From contig NZ_LMXH01000002.1 of NCBI RefSeq assembly GCF_001541095.1, positions 634,671 to 698,670 of the forward strand: 64,000 nucleotides of DNA, written 5' to 3'. Position numbers and translations under genes: made by a program. Source of the stretch: Paenibacillus sp. FJAT-26967 (GTDB taxonomy: Bacteria > Bacillota > Bacilli > Paenibacillales > NBRC-103111). Below are positions 7,740 through 16,194 of this stretch, piece after piece. Numbering within the stretch: position 1 is the first letter of the stretch; each line of letters opens with the position of its first letter. A model generated the notes under the pieces. The model saw only the letters and a program-made list of their open reading frames with translations. It made no database searches and was not told the origin of the DNA.

Positions 7740-8858
7740 ATGACCGTGGAATTGGATATGCTTTGCACCAAGATGAATCTTGACGCGGTACGTATCCGCA
7801 GCGCACTTCAATTGTTAGACAAAGAAGTGGAAGAAGGCAATATACCGGGGGCTGTTATAGCAATAGGCAGGCAGGGACATCTGCTGGAATACGTTACAGG
7901 GAAGGCCATGGATAATCAGGTCAGCAAACACGGTGATCTGCCGGCCGCTGCAGATACTTTATACGATACGGCCTCTCTCACGAAAGTTGTGGTTACGCTT
8001 CCACTGATCCTTTTTCTCCTGGAAGAAGGAAAGCTGCGGCTGGATGACAAGCTGAGTCTGTTCTTTGAAGAATTCAAAGAAGGGGTCAAAGCGGATATAA
8101 ACGTGCGGCACCTATTGACCCATACGGCGGGTTTCGTTTCGGCTCCGGATATGTACTCTCACGGATGGACGCGGGAGGAGATCATTCAATTTGTGCTCCG
8201 GCAGCAGCCGGTAACAGCTCCGGGAACTAAGGTCGAATACAGTGATGTGGGATATATCATCCTTGGTCACCTGATCGAACGGTTATTCGGGCAGCCGCTT
8301 GAACAGCTCGCTTACTCCAGGATATTCTCGCCTCTAGGTATGACGGATTCGATGTTCTGTCCTCCGGAGGAGATCCGGGATCGCATTGCGGCTACCGAAC
8401 ATTATGCTAACGAGGATGAGCCGCGCTGGGGCGTTGTGCACGATGAGAATGCTTATGTTATGGGGGGAATCGGCGGGCATGCCGGGTTATTCTCAACCGC
8501 CCGTGATCTTCACCGCTATGCACAGCTGTGGCTGGAGGACGGAGTTTTTGATGGGCACAGGCTGCTCTCCAAGGCTTCGTTAAGAGCATCAATTTACAAT
8601 TTAACTCCAGGTACCCTAGGTGGAAGCAGGGGACTCGGCTGGGCACTTAAGGGAGATAAGCTGGATGCTTCTGGCGATCTTCTTTCTGCGGCAACTTATG
8701 GCCATACCGGCTATACGGGTACCAGCCTTTATGTCGATCCTGAATCCAAACTGACCATCGTACTGCTGACGAACCGGGTGCATTACGGCAGAACCAAATC
8801 CGTTGTCCGTCTTCGGGCACTTATACATAATTGTATAGCGAGTGCCGTATTAGACTAA
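7740..8858 (+). CDS. serine hydrolase of the beta-lactamase class C / penicillin-binding fold
   Basis: A 372-residue protein with the three motifs of the family: SLTK (Ser-x-x-Lys, nucleophile) at about residue 84, YSDVGY (Tyr-x-Asn equivalent with Asp) and HTGYTGT (KTG equivalent). Such proteins are esterases, D-aminopeptidases or cell-wall-related hydrolases such as YbbE. There is no obvious signal peptide, so it may be cytosolic. AAGGAG at 7731-7736 lies three bases before the ATG at 7740 and nine before a GTG at 7746, so the GTG is a good alternative start. A long hairpin separates it from the convergent importer genes. Confidence 0.85.
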   Translation: MTVELDMLCTKMNLDAVRIRSALQLLDKEVEEGNIPGAVIAIGRQGHLLEYVTGKAMDNQVSKHGDLPAAADTLYDTASLTKVVVTLPLILFLLEEGKLRLDDKLSLFFEEFKEGVKADINVRHLLTHTAGFVSAPDMYSHGWTREEIIQFVLRQQPVTAPGTKVEYSDVGYIILGHLIERLFGQPLEQLAYSRIFSPLGMTDSMFCPPEEIRDRIAATEHYANEDEPRWGVVHDENAYVMGGIGGHAGLFSTARDLHRYAQLWLEDGVFDGHRLLSKASLRASIYNLTPGTLGGSRGLGWALKGDKLDASGDLLSAATYGHTGYTGTSLYVDPESKLTIVLLTNRVHYGRTKSVVRLRALIHNCIASAVLD

Positions 8859-8884
8859 CGGCCGCTGCATCGAAGGATTACAAT

Positions 8885-8920
8885 AAAACAACCTCCTGAC
8901 AAGTCTCAGGAGGTTGTTTT
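8885..8920. terminator. bidirectional terminator
   Basis: Perfect 15-base arms AAAACAACCTCCTGA and TCAGGAGGTTGTTTT with a six-base loop, A-rich on one side and T-rich on the other, between two convergent transcription units. Confidence 0.9.
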
Positions 8921-8950
8921 ACAGTTTTAGAAGAAACATTTCCCGTTTTA

Positions 8951-9790
8951 TTATCCTTTGGTGCCGGTCATCGCAATCCCTTCAATAAAGTAGCGCTGGA
9001 AGAAGATGAACATGAGAATCATCGGCAGGGTAGCCAGAAGTGCGCCGGCCATGAGAAGCGGATAGTCGGTCCCGTACTGGCCTTGGAACGTAGCGATTCC
9101 TACGGGCAGCACACGCATACTGTCCGAACTGGTCATAATCAGAGGAAAGAAGAAATCGTTCCATGCCGCAAGAATCGTAAAGATGGCAAGTGCGACTAAA
9201 GCTGGCTTAGAGAGCGGCAGATAAATCCGCCAGTAGATACCGAATAAGCTGCAGCCGTCGATTTTGGCCGCCTCATCCAAATCTTTGGGCAGTCCCATAA
9301 AGAACTGTCTCAGCAGGAAAGTGCCGAATGCGCTGAAAATCCCCGGTACGATCAAGGCATAGAAGGTATCCAGCCATCTGAACTGCTGCATCAGAATGAA
9401 GTTAGGAATGAGCACGACCTGCGAAGGGACCATGAGTACGCTCAGAATGGCAAAGAACAGGATGTTCTTACCCGGAAAGCGAAGACGGGCGAATGCAAAG
9501 GCCGCCAGTGAGCACAAGATCAGCTGGCCTGCGGTCCTGCCGGTGGTGACAAGGATAGAGTTCAGGTAGTACCGCCCGAAGTTATTTTTACTCCACACTT
9601 TGGTGAAGTTTTCGAACTGCCATGTGCCGGGAAATATTTCCGGTGGAACTTTTAAAGATTCCGGCAGTGTTTTGAGCGAAGTCAGCACCATCCATAAGAA
9701 TGGGAGAATCATAACCGCGGACCCTAGAATAAGCAGAATATGAACGGCCGCATGGCTGGATTTTACTTTTGCACGGGTAGTAGGGGTCAC
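8951..9790 (-). CDS. CUT1 sugar ABC transporter permease (MalG type)
   Basis: Inner-membrane subunit of a carbohydrate importer (279 residues, six predicted helices). The EAA loop EAAKIDGCSLFGIYWRIYLP (about residues 176-195) contacts the ATPase. It is the third gene of a binding-protein, permease, permease operon on the minus strand; 12 bases separate it from the first permease. No ATPase gene is present, as is usual for CUT1 systems that share an MsmX/MsiK-type ATPase encoded elsewhere. Sugar unknown. Confidence 0.9.
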   Translation of the reverse strand: MTPTTRAKVKSSHAAVHILLILGSAVMILPFLWMVLTSLKTLPESLKVPPEIFPGTWQFENFTKVWSKNNFGRYYLNSILVTTGRTAGQLILCSLAAFAFARLRFPGKNILFFAILSVLMVPSQVVLIPNFILMQQFRWLDTFYALIVPGIFSAFGTFLLRQFFMGLPKDLDEAAKIDGCSLFGIYWRIYLPLSKPALVALAIFTILAAWNDFFFPLIMTSSDSMRVLPVGIATFQGQYGTDYPLLMAGALLATLPMILMFIFFQRYFIEGIAMTGTKG

Positions 9791-9802
9791 AGGTATGCCT
9801 CC

Positions 9803-10747
9803 TTATTCGTAATGAACCCATTTTTTCTGAAAATACATCTGGACAAGCGTAATGGTCATCAGTACGACGGAAAGTACCCATGCCTGAGCAGAAGCATAGC
9901 CCAAATGGAAAAACTTGAAACCCTGTTCCCATATACTGAAAACGGCGGTGCGTGTATAAGTCAGCATGGATTGGTCTTTGCCCATCATCATGTAGATCAG
10001 ATCAAAAACCTGAAGCGAATTAATAAATGAAATGATGAGAACGAAGAACAGACTGGGAGAAAGCAGCGGAACCGTAATATGTATGAATTTACGCCAGCTT
10101 CCGGCGCCGTCCAGGGATGAGGCTTCATAATATGTTCTTGAAATTCCTTGCAGACCCGAGAGCAGAATAATCGCATTATACCCGATGCCCGACCACACAC
10201 TGACCAGAATAATGCTAAAAAGAGCGAGTTTGGGATCGAACAGCCAGTTAGGCTGCGGTAAATGAAAGAAGCCCAATAGTTGATTGAAGAGCCCGAAATC
10301 CGAGTTATAGAGCCAGCGCCAGACCATACCGATGGCAACCGGCATCGTGACGACAGGGATAAAGAATAACGTCCGATAAATGGGCAGGCCGCGGATCGGC
10401 TGGTTAAGCAGAACGGCCACAATTGTCGCACAGACTATGGATAGGGGTACGGAGCCGATTGTAAACAAGAAAGTATTCCACATGGACCGCAGGAAGTCTT
10501 CATCCTTTACTAGCGCTGCAAAGTTATCTAAACCGACAAAGCTTGCCCTGGAGAGACCGTCCCAGTCAAAGAACGACAGCACCAGAGAACCGATTGCGGG
10601 CACCATGTAGAAGATAGCCAGACCGAGTACGACGGGCGATATAAAAACATAAGCCCATAGAGCTTCTTGTTTGGACATGCTGAAACGTCTTGATTTCGGT
10701 AGTGTTTTGGGTTTCATCTTGGTGTCCGGGCCGGTTGCTTGCCTCAT
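9803..10747 (-). CDS. CUT1 sugar ABC transporter permease (MalF type)
   Basis: A 314-residue membrane protein with six predicted helices after a basic, Ser-rich N-terminus. Its EAA loop is EASSLDGAGSWRKFIHITVP. The ATG overlaps the stop of the binding-protein gene (ATGA at 10744-10747), so translation is probably coupled. It should pair with the MalG-type permease downstream to form the importer channel. Confidence 0.9.
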   Translation of the reverse strand: MRQATGPDTKMKPKTLPKSRRFSMSKQEALWAYVFISPVVLGLAIFYMVPAIGSLVLSFFDWDGLSRASFVGLDNFAALVKDEDFLRSMWNTFLFTIGSVPLSIVCATIVAVLLNQPIRGLPIYRTLFFIPVVTMPVAIGMVWRWLYNSDFGLFNQLLGFFHLPQPNWLFDPKLALFSIILVSVWSGIGYNAIILLSGLQGISRTYYEASSLDGAGSWRKFIHITVPLLSPSLFFVLIISFINSLQVFDLIYMMMGKDQSMLTYTRTAVFSIWEQGFKFFHLGYASAQAWVLSVVLMTITLVQMYFQKKWVHYE

Positions 10748-12018
10748 TTCGCCACCTCCTTTTCCTTATCCAGAAGGGTGTTCATTTTCTCAGCGATTTT
10801 GTCCGTAGCAGCTTCAATAGATTTCATGCCCCGCATGGCTTCCTGTATTTCTTTGGTTTCAACGCTTTGCCATTCCGCAGTATATTTGGAAATAGGATAG
10901 GGAGCTGCAAACTCAATACTGTCTACAAACACTTTGAGATTTAAAGATGGAATGGATTTTAACCATTCTTCCTGGGCGCCTTCATAGGCTGGAATACTGA
11001 AACCGGATTGGGCCAATTTCATGGAGCCTTCCTCGCCGGCCAGTGTTGTAATGAGATCCCAGGCGGCTTTCTCGTGTGCGGTATTCTCATTAATGGCCCA
11101 GCTTAAGCCGTGGACAATACCGGCTTTCTCTTTTCCTTTCGGAAGCGGAGCGATTCCGAGTTTATCCCCGAGCATCTGATGCAATTCCGGCGCTTTAACT
11201 GATATAGCCTGTGTCATCGCGGCTTTGCCGGAACCGAACATTTCGACATGTCCTGTCTCCAGCTGCTGGCGGGCATCCGGCGAAATTCTTTCGTCCATAA
11301 GCTGTTTCATCCACTTCAAGCCCGCTTGGGATTCAGGAAGATTGAACCCGGATTTGCTTTTGTCTTCATTAATAACATAGCCGCCAGCCTGGTGAATAAC
11401 GTTATAATATCCGTCCTGATTGGAAATCGGCGCAATAAATCCATAAATTCCTTTATCTTGCTGAGTTAAATCAACCGCGGTTGCTTTCAGTTTATCCCAA
11501 TCCCAGGTTTCGTCCGGATAAGGAATACCAGCCTGATCGAAAATCTCTTTATTATAAAAGAGACCGACATTATCCAGGAAATAGGGGAGTCCGTACAGTT
11601 TATTGTCATACGAATACATATCGGTTAATGTTTGTGTGTAATTATCTTTACTAAGCCCGTCGGCTTCCATAAAAGGACCGAGGTCTTTCAATAAATTAGC
11701 GCTTACATATTGATAGAAATTCGGCCCGTTCATCCAGAAAACATCGGGTCCGCTTTTACCGGCCAAGCTCGTTCTAAGCTTACTCCAATAGTCGGTAAAC
11801 GGCGTATACGTCACTTTGACTTGGACATTGGGGTGTTCTTTCTTGTACCGGATTAAGGCTTCATTCACGACTTCGGACAGATTCTCGTCCCAAAGCGCGA
11901 GATCAAGCGTAATTTTACCGGATTCATTGGGATCAGCTTCAGAACTGCAGCCGGCTAATGGCAGTAAGATCAAATGGGCGGACAACAGGAACGTTACAGC
12001 CCGTTTGTATGGGATCAT
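10744..12018 (-). CDS. sugar ABC transporter substrate-binding lipoprotein
   Basis: A 424-residue extracellular binding protein of the type 1 (MalE-like) family. The signal peptide MIPYKRAVTFLLSAHLILLP is followed by lipobox LAGC, so it is anchored to the membrane by a lipidated Cys. The start at 12018 is chosen because GAAGGGGG lies nine bases upstream; the open frame continues to 12081 but would place the lipobox too deep. Motifs such as GPDVFWMNGPNF and the aromatic-rich C-terminal half fit carbohydrate binding. A cre-like site lies about 115 bases upstream, suggesting CcpA control. Confidence 0.9.
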   Translation of the reverse strand: MIPYKRAVTFLLSAHLILLPLAGCSSEADPNESGKITLDLALWDENLSEVVNEALIRYKKEHPNVQVKVTYTPFTDYWSKLRTSLAGKSGPDVFWMNGPNFYQYVSANLLKDLGPFMEADGLSKDNYTQTLTDMYSYDNKLYGLPYFLDNVGLFYNKEIFDQAGIPYPDETWDWDKLKATAVDLTQQDKGIYGFIAPISNQDGYYNVIHQAGGYVINEDKSKSGFNLPESQAGLKWMKQLMDERISPDARQQLETGHVEMFGSGKAAMTQAISVKAPELHQMLGDKLGIAPLPKGKEKAGIVHGLSWAINENTAHEKAAWDLITTLAGEEGSMKLAQSGFSIPAYEGAQEEWLKSIPSLNLKVFVDSIEFAAPYPISKYTAEWQSVETKEIQEAMRGMKSIEAATDKIAEKMNTLLDKEKEVAK

Positions 12019-12132
12019 ATGTGTTCCCCCTTCTGGATGGATGTGATGGTTGAAACTGTTCAATAAATGAATTTTTAGCAAAAAAATTCATCAAAAATAT
12101 AAATTTAGAATATTTAAACCAAAACATACAAA

Positions 12133-12146
12133 ATGAAACGCTTACA
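12133..12146 (-). promoter_or_regulatory. cre-like CcpA site upstream of the sugar importer
   Basis: On the minus strand the sequence is TGTAAGCGTTTCAT, matching 13 of 14 positions of the cre consensus TGWAARCGYTWNCW. Its place upstream of a sugar-binding-protein gene fits carbon catabolite repression. Confidence 0.5.
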
Positions 12147-12276
12147 TTAAATAAAATATGCCATTCTATCAAAAAAATCGGATTTCAGCAGAGACTTGGA
12201 GTATGAAGATTCTAGAGAGAAGAAGCCACGATAGGGGGGAATTATTTGAACAATTAGCTCAGCATTAAAAAAAGCA

Positions 12277-12305
12277 TAGACAAAGTGATAGACAGGCAGT
12301 ATCAT
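12277..12305 (+). promoter_or_regulatory. possible sigma-A promoter for the riboswitch transcript
   Basis: TAGACA, a 17-base spacer and TATCAT precede the cobalamin aptamer by about 30 bases. The hexamers match only partly, so this is a candidate. Confidence 0.4.
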
Positions 12306-12337
12306 AAAGTCGATTTGAGTAACCAATAATTTCATAT

Positions 12338-12512
12338 TCGTAAGAACGGGTGCAAGCATAAGTATGCTTGCTTAAAAGGGAAGTCCGGTGAGAATCCGGC
12401 ACGGTCCCGCCACTGTAAATGATGAGCGACTCAACCGAGGCCACTGTGCGTCCAGCATGGGAAGGCAATGAGAAGCGATGACTCATAAGTCAGGAGACCT
12501 GCCCGCTCTAGT
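12338..12512 (+). promoter_or_regulatory. cobalamin (AdoCbl) riboswitch
   Basis: The stretch contains the conserved core of the cobalamin riboswitch: GGGTGCAAG near the 5-prime stem, AAAAGGGAAGTCCGGTGA, GAATCCGGCACGGTCCCGCC, CCACTG, GGGAAGG and the B12 box AAGTCAGGAGACCTGCC at 12487-12503. It is oriented toward the SLH/transcobalamin-like gene and is followed by a strong terminator hairpin at 12628-12650, so it should switch off that gene by early termination when cobalamin is abundant (known behaviour of the class). Confidence 0.95.
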
Positions 12513-12627
12513 GAGCTTCGAATCCTTCGGGGAGTGGGGATTTGAAGCACAACGCTGCGCAGTGTACAGGCGATTCTTTATGCAATCGTGCCTTACGGGC
12601 GCAGAATCTATTGAACGCATGCAGCCA

Positions 12628-12651
12628 GCCACCTTCCCAAGGTGGCTTTTC
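12628..12651 (+). terminator. riboswitch-controlled terminator
   Basis: GCCACCTT-CCC-AAGGTGGC followed by TTTT lies between the cobalamin aptamer and the start codon at 12696. Its position and strength suggest it is the expression platform of the riboswitch. Confidence 0.85.
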
Positions 12652-12695
12652 TTATTCACTCTCCACTATACATAGAAAGGGCAGTGAGGAGAACT

Positions 12696-15600
12696 TTGAG
12701 TAAACTTGTCAGGAACAAAAGACTTGTAGCCATTTGGATGACCGTCATGATGGTGTTGTCCCTAGCGGGAATACCTGTTAACGGAGAGGGCCGTGCATAC
12801 GCCGATGCCGCTTCCGGGACATCCGTTACAGTATCGGTATATGAGGCGGTATATGAGGCCGGGAATCAGATTATTCGGGGCGGCGTGGACAGCGACTGGG
12901 AAGCGATGGGGCTTGGACGTGCAGGCCGCGAGATTCCAGCCAGTTATGTGTCCAAATTAACCGATCAGGTTACAAAGGCAAACGGAACTTACAGCAGAGT
13001 GACGGATTATGCGCGCACCTCTCTGGCCATAACCGGAATAGGACTTCGCGCTACGGAATTTGCCGGTTATAACCTTATTGAGAAAATTTATACCAGTACG
13101 AACATGACCAATCAAGGGAATAACGGGCCGATCTACTCACTCCTTGCCTTGGATGCAGGCCAATATACAATTCCGGCCGGAGCAGCCTGGGATCGGGAGA
13201 AATTAGTTAATGAAATTGTGTCCAAACAAAATGCGGATGGCGGTTACGGCCTTGGCGCAGGCAAAAGTGACCCGGATATGACCGCAGTGGCTCTGACCGC
13301 GCTTTCCCGTTATACGGATAAGGCGGAAGTGAAAACAGCCGGTGACCGTGCGGTAGAATGGCTGGCTGTCAATCAGAATGCCAAAGGCGGGTATGCTTCC
13401 TGGGGGACGGAGAACAGCGAAAGCGTATCGCAAGCTATTATCGGTCTCACTTCTTACGGGATAGACCCGACAAGCGACCGATTTAAGAAGAACGGCATTA
13501 GCCTGCTGGATAACCTGATATCCTATCGTCAATCCGATGGCGGATTTGCCCACACTCTTTCGGGTAAAACCAATGGCATGGCGACCGAGCAAGCCTACAT
13601 GGCCTTGATTGCTTATGATTTATTTACCAAAGGAGAAGGCGGATTCTACACTTTTGTTCCTGCATCTTCACCCGAACCTGAACCGGCAACTCCGGTTCAG
13701 GCTCACATTCAAGTAGAAGGGCCTCAAGGGACGATTGCCGGAGGCGAGACGGAGGCCCTTACGGCACTGGAAGGGCTCGAGAATGTACTGACCGCCGATC
13801 AGATTCCTTATGTGGTAGATAATACCGCTTACGGGCCTTATTTAAGCTCGGTTAGCGGAATAAATGCAGGGCAGTACGGCGGCTGGGATGGCTGGATGTT
13901 TGCTGTTCAAAGAGGAAGCGGCTGGATCTATCCGAGTGTAGGTATGTCGGAATTCAGTCTTGAGGAAGCCGACAAAGTCGTCGTTTATTACGGAGATTCC
14001 GACACTCAATTCATCCACTCCGTACAAAGTAATCCTGCCGTTCCGCAGGAGAATCAGTCCTTTACCTTACAAGTTTCTAAAGAAACCCTTAACTGGGTGA
14101 GCGGACAAGTAGATATTACTCCTGCAGCGAATGTTGTTGTAACCGTCGGAGGAACTTCCGTCACCACGGACGCGCAGGGAAATGCGGCTTTCGCGGCTGG
14201 ACTGGCAGCAGGCTCATATGACGGTACGGTTACGGCATACAGGGCTAACCAAAGCCCTGCTGTAGTCGCCGGTAAGTTTAAGCTGACCGTAACAGAGAAC
14301 CCGGTTACGCCTCCGGTCGGTGGCGGCAACAGCGGCAACAGCGGCGGAGGCGGAGGTGGAACGCCAGTTCCATCCGTTGTGTCGGTCACGTTATCGGTAA
14401 CGGGCGACAGTGGCACAGGTACCATTCTGCCGTCTCAAACGGTTGAATTATTGGCCAATGATCACGTTTCGGATGTGCTGCTGCGTCAAATCGGCAGTCT
14501 GGTTCAATATGTAGGCTCAGGACCGACTTTCTATGTCCAGGCCATCGACGGGCTTGGTGAATTTGACCGTGGTCCTTTAAGCGGCTGGATGTACTCAGTA
14601 AATGGTACATTCCCGCAAGTAAGTGCGGGCGATTATCCATTATCGAGCGGCGATGTTATCGCCTGGAGGTACACGACCGATGGAGGGAAGGATATCGGCG
14701 CGGGAGACTGGACGAGTAAACCTCCGGCTGGAGGCGGAGGCGGTGCGCCAGGTGGAGCATCGGTTCCTTCAGAAATGACGGATATCTCCAAGCAAATCGA
14801 CGCGGTCGGGCTGTCTCCCGACAACAAACAGCCAATCGGTCAAGTACGCCAGGCCGCATCCGTCCAGAATGCTTCGCAAATGATGAGCCCGGCTTCCGCT
14901 GAGCAGCTGCGTAAGGAATTGGCAGTGAACAAAGTAAATTTAAGTCAACAAATGTCAGCTTCAGGACAGGCGACGATGTCAGATCAGGCAGGGGAGATTT
15001 CTCTGCTCGTTCCTTCCGGTTCATTAGCAACTACGCTTACACTGACGGCGCAGAAGATAGAGTCCAGCCGTCCAGAACTTCTATCGGGATTGTACGAATT
15101 CGGTCCCGCCAATACCCGATTTGAAAGTCCGGTTTACTTGTCTATCAAAGTGCCGGTCCACGAAGCTAATGTGAACCAGCTGGCGCTTGTATGGCTGGAC
15201 GAAGTGGCAAATCAGTGGATCCCGGTACCCGCCGTTGTAGATGCCCGTACTGGGATCGTTACAGGCAAAGTAGCTCATTTTACGAAATTTGCCGTCATTG
15301 ATCGCAGTAAACTCGCTGTTGCACCGACAACCCCGGAAAATCCGGTTACCGAACCTGCGAATAAATATTCAGACGACGCGCAAATATCATCTTGGGCCAG
15401 GTCGCATGTATACCAGGCCAGACAACTCAAACTGATGGATGGAGTCGCTGATGATGTTTTTGCTCCGCAGGAATCCATGACGCGGGCGCAGCTGGCGGCG
15501 ATTCTTGTCAGACTGTTGAAAGATGCTGGCACAAGTAAACTTCCGGCCGCATCAAACAATGTTACATCGTTTCTAGATGTAAGTCCGGGGAGCTGGTATG

Positions 15601-15917
15601 CGGACATCATTAAGCAGGCGAACGAAATGGGCATCGTCCAAGGTGTTACGGATACCTTATTTATGCCGGATGCGCCAGTAAACCGACAAGATATGGCCAT
15701 TATGATTGCTAGAGCGTATGGATTGCAGGATCAAGCCTCCAAGGCAGCGTTTGCCGATGAAACGGAGATTCGTTCCGATGCGGCGTCCTCCGTAAATGCC
15801 GTAGCGGCAGCCGGTATCATGGAAGGGTACAATGACCGTTTCTATCCGGAAGGTACGGTAAACCGTGAGATGGCGGCGGTTGTTGCTGTCAGACTTTATG
15901 AGAAGGCATTGAAATAA
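12696..15917 (+). CDS. SLH-anchored surface protein with prenyltransferase-like repeats and two transcobalamin-C-terminal-like (DUF4430) domains
   Basis: A 1073-residue exported protein. The TTG at 12696 follows GAGGAG and gives a clear signal peptide (cleavage near AYADA, residue about 37); an ATG at 12642 lies inside the terminator stem and is rejected. Residues about 60-315 contain alpha/alpha-barrel repeats with QNADGGY, QNAKGGY and QSDGGF. Residues about 335-435 and 561-675 are DUF4430 domains (GWDGWMFAV; LSGWMYSVNG and SSGDVIAWRYT). A Gly/Pro linker (about 533-558), a beta-rich domain (about 768-868) and three SLH repeats (about 888-1073) follow. The barrel plus DUF4430 layout is that of intrinsic factor and transcobalamin. 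With the cobalamin riboswitch upstream, a cell-surface corrinoid-binding role is inferred. Confidence 0.85.
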   Translation: MSKLVRNKRLVAIWMTVMMVLSLAGIPVNGEGRAYADAASGTSVTVSVYEAVYEAGNQIIRGGVDSDWEAMGLGRAGREIPASYVSKLTDQVTKANGTYSRVTDYARTSLAITGIGLRATEFAGYNLIEKIYTSTNMTNQGNNGPIYSLLALDAGQYTIPAGAAWDREKLVNEIVSKQNADGGYGLGAGKSDPDMTAVALTALSRYTDKAEVKTAGDRAVEWLAVNQNAKGGYASWGTENSESVSQAIIGLTSYGIDPTSDRFKKNGISLLDNLISYRQSDGGFAHTLSGKTNGMATEQAYMALIAYDLFTKGEGGFYTFVPASSPEPEPATPVQAHIQVEGPQGTIAGGETEALTALEGLENVLTADQIPYVVDNTAYGPYLSSVSGINAGQYGGWDGWMFAVQRGSGWIYPSVGMSEFSLEEADKVVVYYGDSDTQFIHSVQSNPAVPQENQSFTLQVSKETLNWVSGQVDITPAANVVVTVGGTSVTTDAQGNAAFAAGLAAGSYDGTVTAYRANQSPAVVAGKFKLTVTENPVTPPVGGGNSGNSGGGGGGTPVPSVVSVTLSVTGDSGTGTILPSQTVELLANDHVSDVLLRQIGSLVQYVGSGPTFYVQAIDGLGEFDRGPLSGWMYSVNGTFPQVSAGDYPLSSGDVIAWRYTTDGGKDIGAGDWTSKPPAGGGGGAPGGASVPSEMTDISKQIDAVGLSPDNKQPIGQVRQAASVQNASQMMSPASAEQLRKELAVNKVNLSQQMSASGQATMSDQAGEISLLVPSGSLATTLTLTAQKIESSRPELLSGLYEFGPANTRFESPVYLSIKVPVHEANVNQLALVWLDEVANQWIPVPAVVDARTGIVTGKVAHFTKFAVIDRSKLAVAPTTPENPVTEPANKYSDDAQISSWARSHVYQARQLKLMDGVADDVFAPQESMTRAQLAAILVRLLKDAGTSKLPAASNNVTSFLDVSPGSWYADIIKQANEMGIVQGVTDTLFMPDAPVNRQDMAIMIARAYGLQDQASKAAFADETEIRSDAASSVNAVAAAGIMEGYNDRFYPEGTVNREMAAVVAVRLYEKALK

Positions 15918-15933
15918 CAAGAATACGATGAAG

Positions 15934-15967
15934 GAACGGCGGGGAACTTACCCCGCCGTTCTTTTTT
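15934..15967 (+). terminator. Rho-independent terminator
   Basis: GAACGGCGGGG and CCCCGCCGTTC arms with a six-base loop, followed by TTTTTT, end the SLH-protein transcript. Confidence 0.9.
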
Positions 15968-16110
15968 ATGATTGGGAAGGAAGAAACAGAATTTACTGAG
16001 GAAAAATGCAGCTTATCAGATACGCACACATAAATCCGGGCTTCGCACCATAATCTTTAAGAGAAGTTATAGGGTTATAAATGAACTATATATGCATCAT
16101 ATAAATGGTG

Positions 16111-16124
16111 TTTAAGCGCTTCCA
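16111..16124 (+). promoter_or_regulatory. cre-like CcpA site upstream of gap
   Basis: TTTAAGCGCTTCCA matches 13 of 14 positions of the cre consensus TGWAARCGYTWNCW and lies about 70 bases before the gap start codon. Confidence 0.5.
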
Positions 16125-16153
16125 TAAATTATATATAACTCATATTAAAATTA

Positions 16154-16164
16154 TATGATATACT
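16154..16164 (+). promoter_or_regulatory. CcpN-like operator over the gap promoter
   Basis: TATGATATACT matches every position of the CcpN operator consensus as I recall it (TRTGHYATAYW). Its last six bases (TATACT, 16159-16164) are also a good -10 hexamer. CcpN represses gapB, pckA and the SR1 RNA in Bacillus subtilis during growth on sugars. The region is AT-rich, so a chance match is possible. Confidence 0.4.
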
Positions 16165-16194
16165 ATATACACAACATTAAGGGAGGGAATAATC

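Noticed and set aside
12642-12644. ATG as start of the SLH/transcobalamin-like gene
   Set aside because: It lies inside the terminator stem of the riboswitch and has no ribosome site; TTG at 12696 does.
14054-14425. Minus-strand Pro-rich open frame opposite the Gly-rich linker
   Set aside because: Complement of a Gly/Ser/Thr repeat region; composition artefact.
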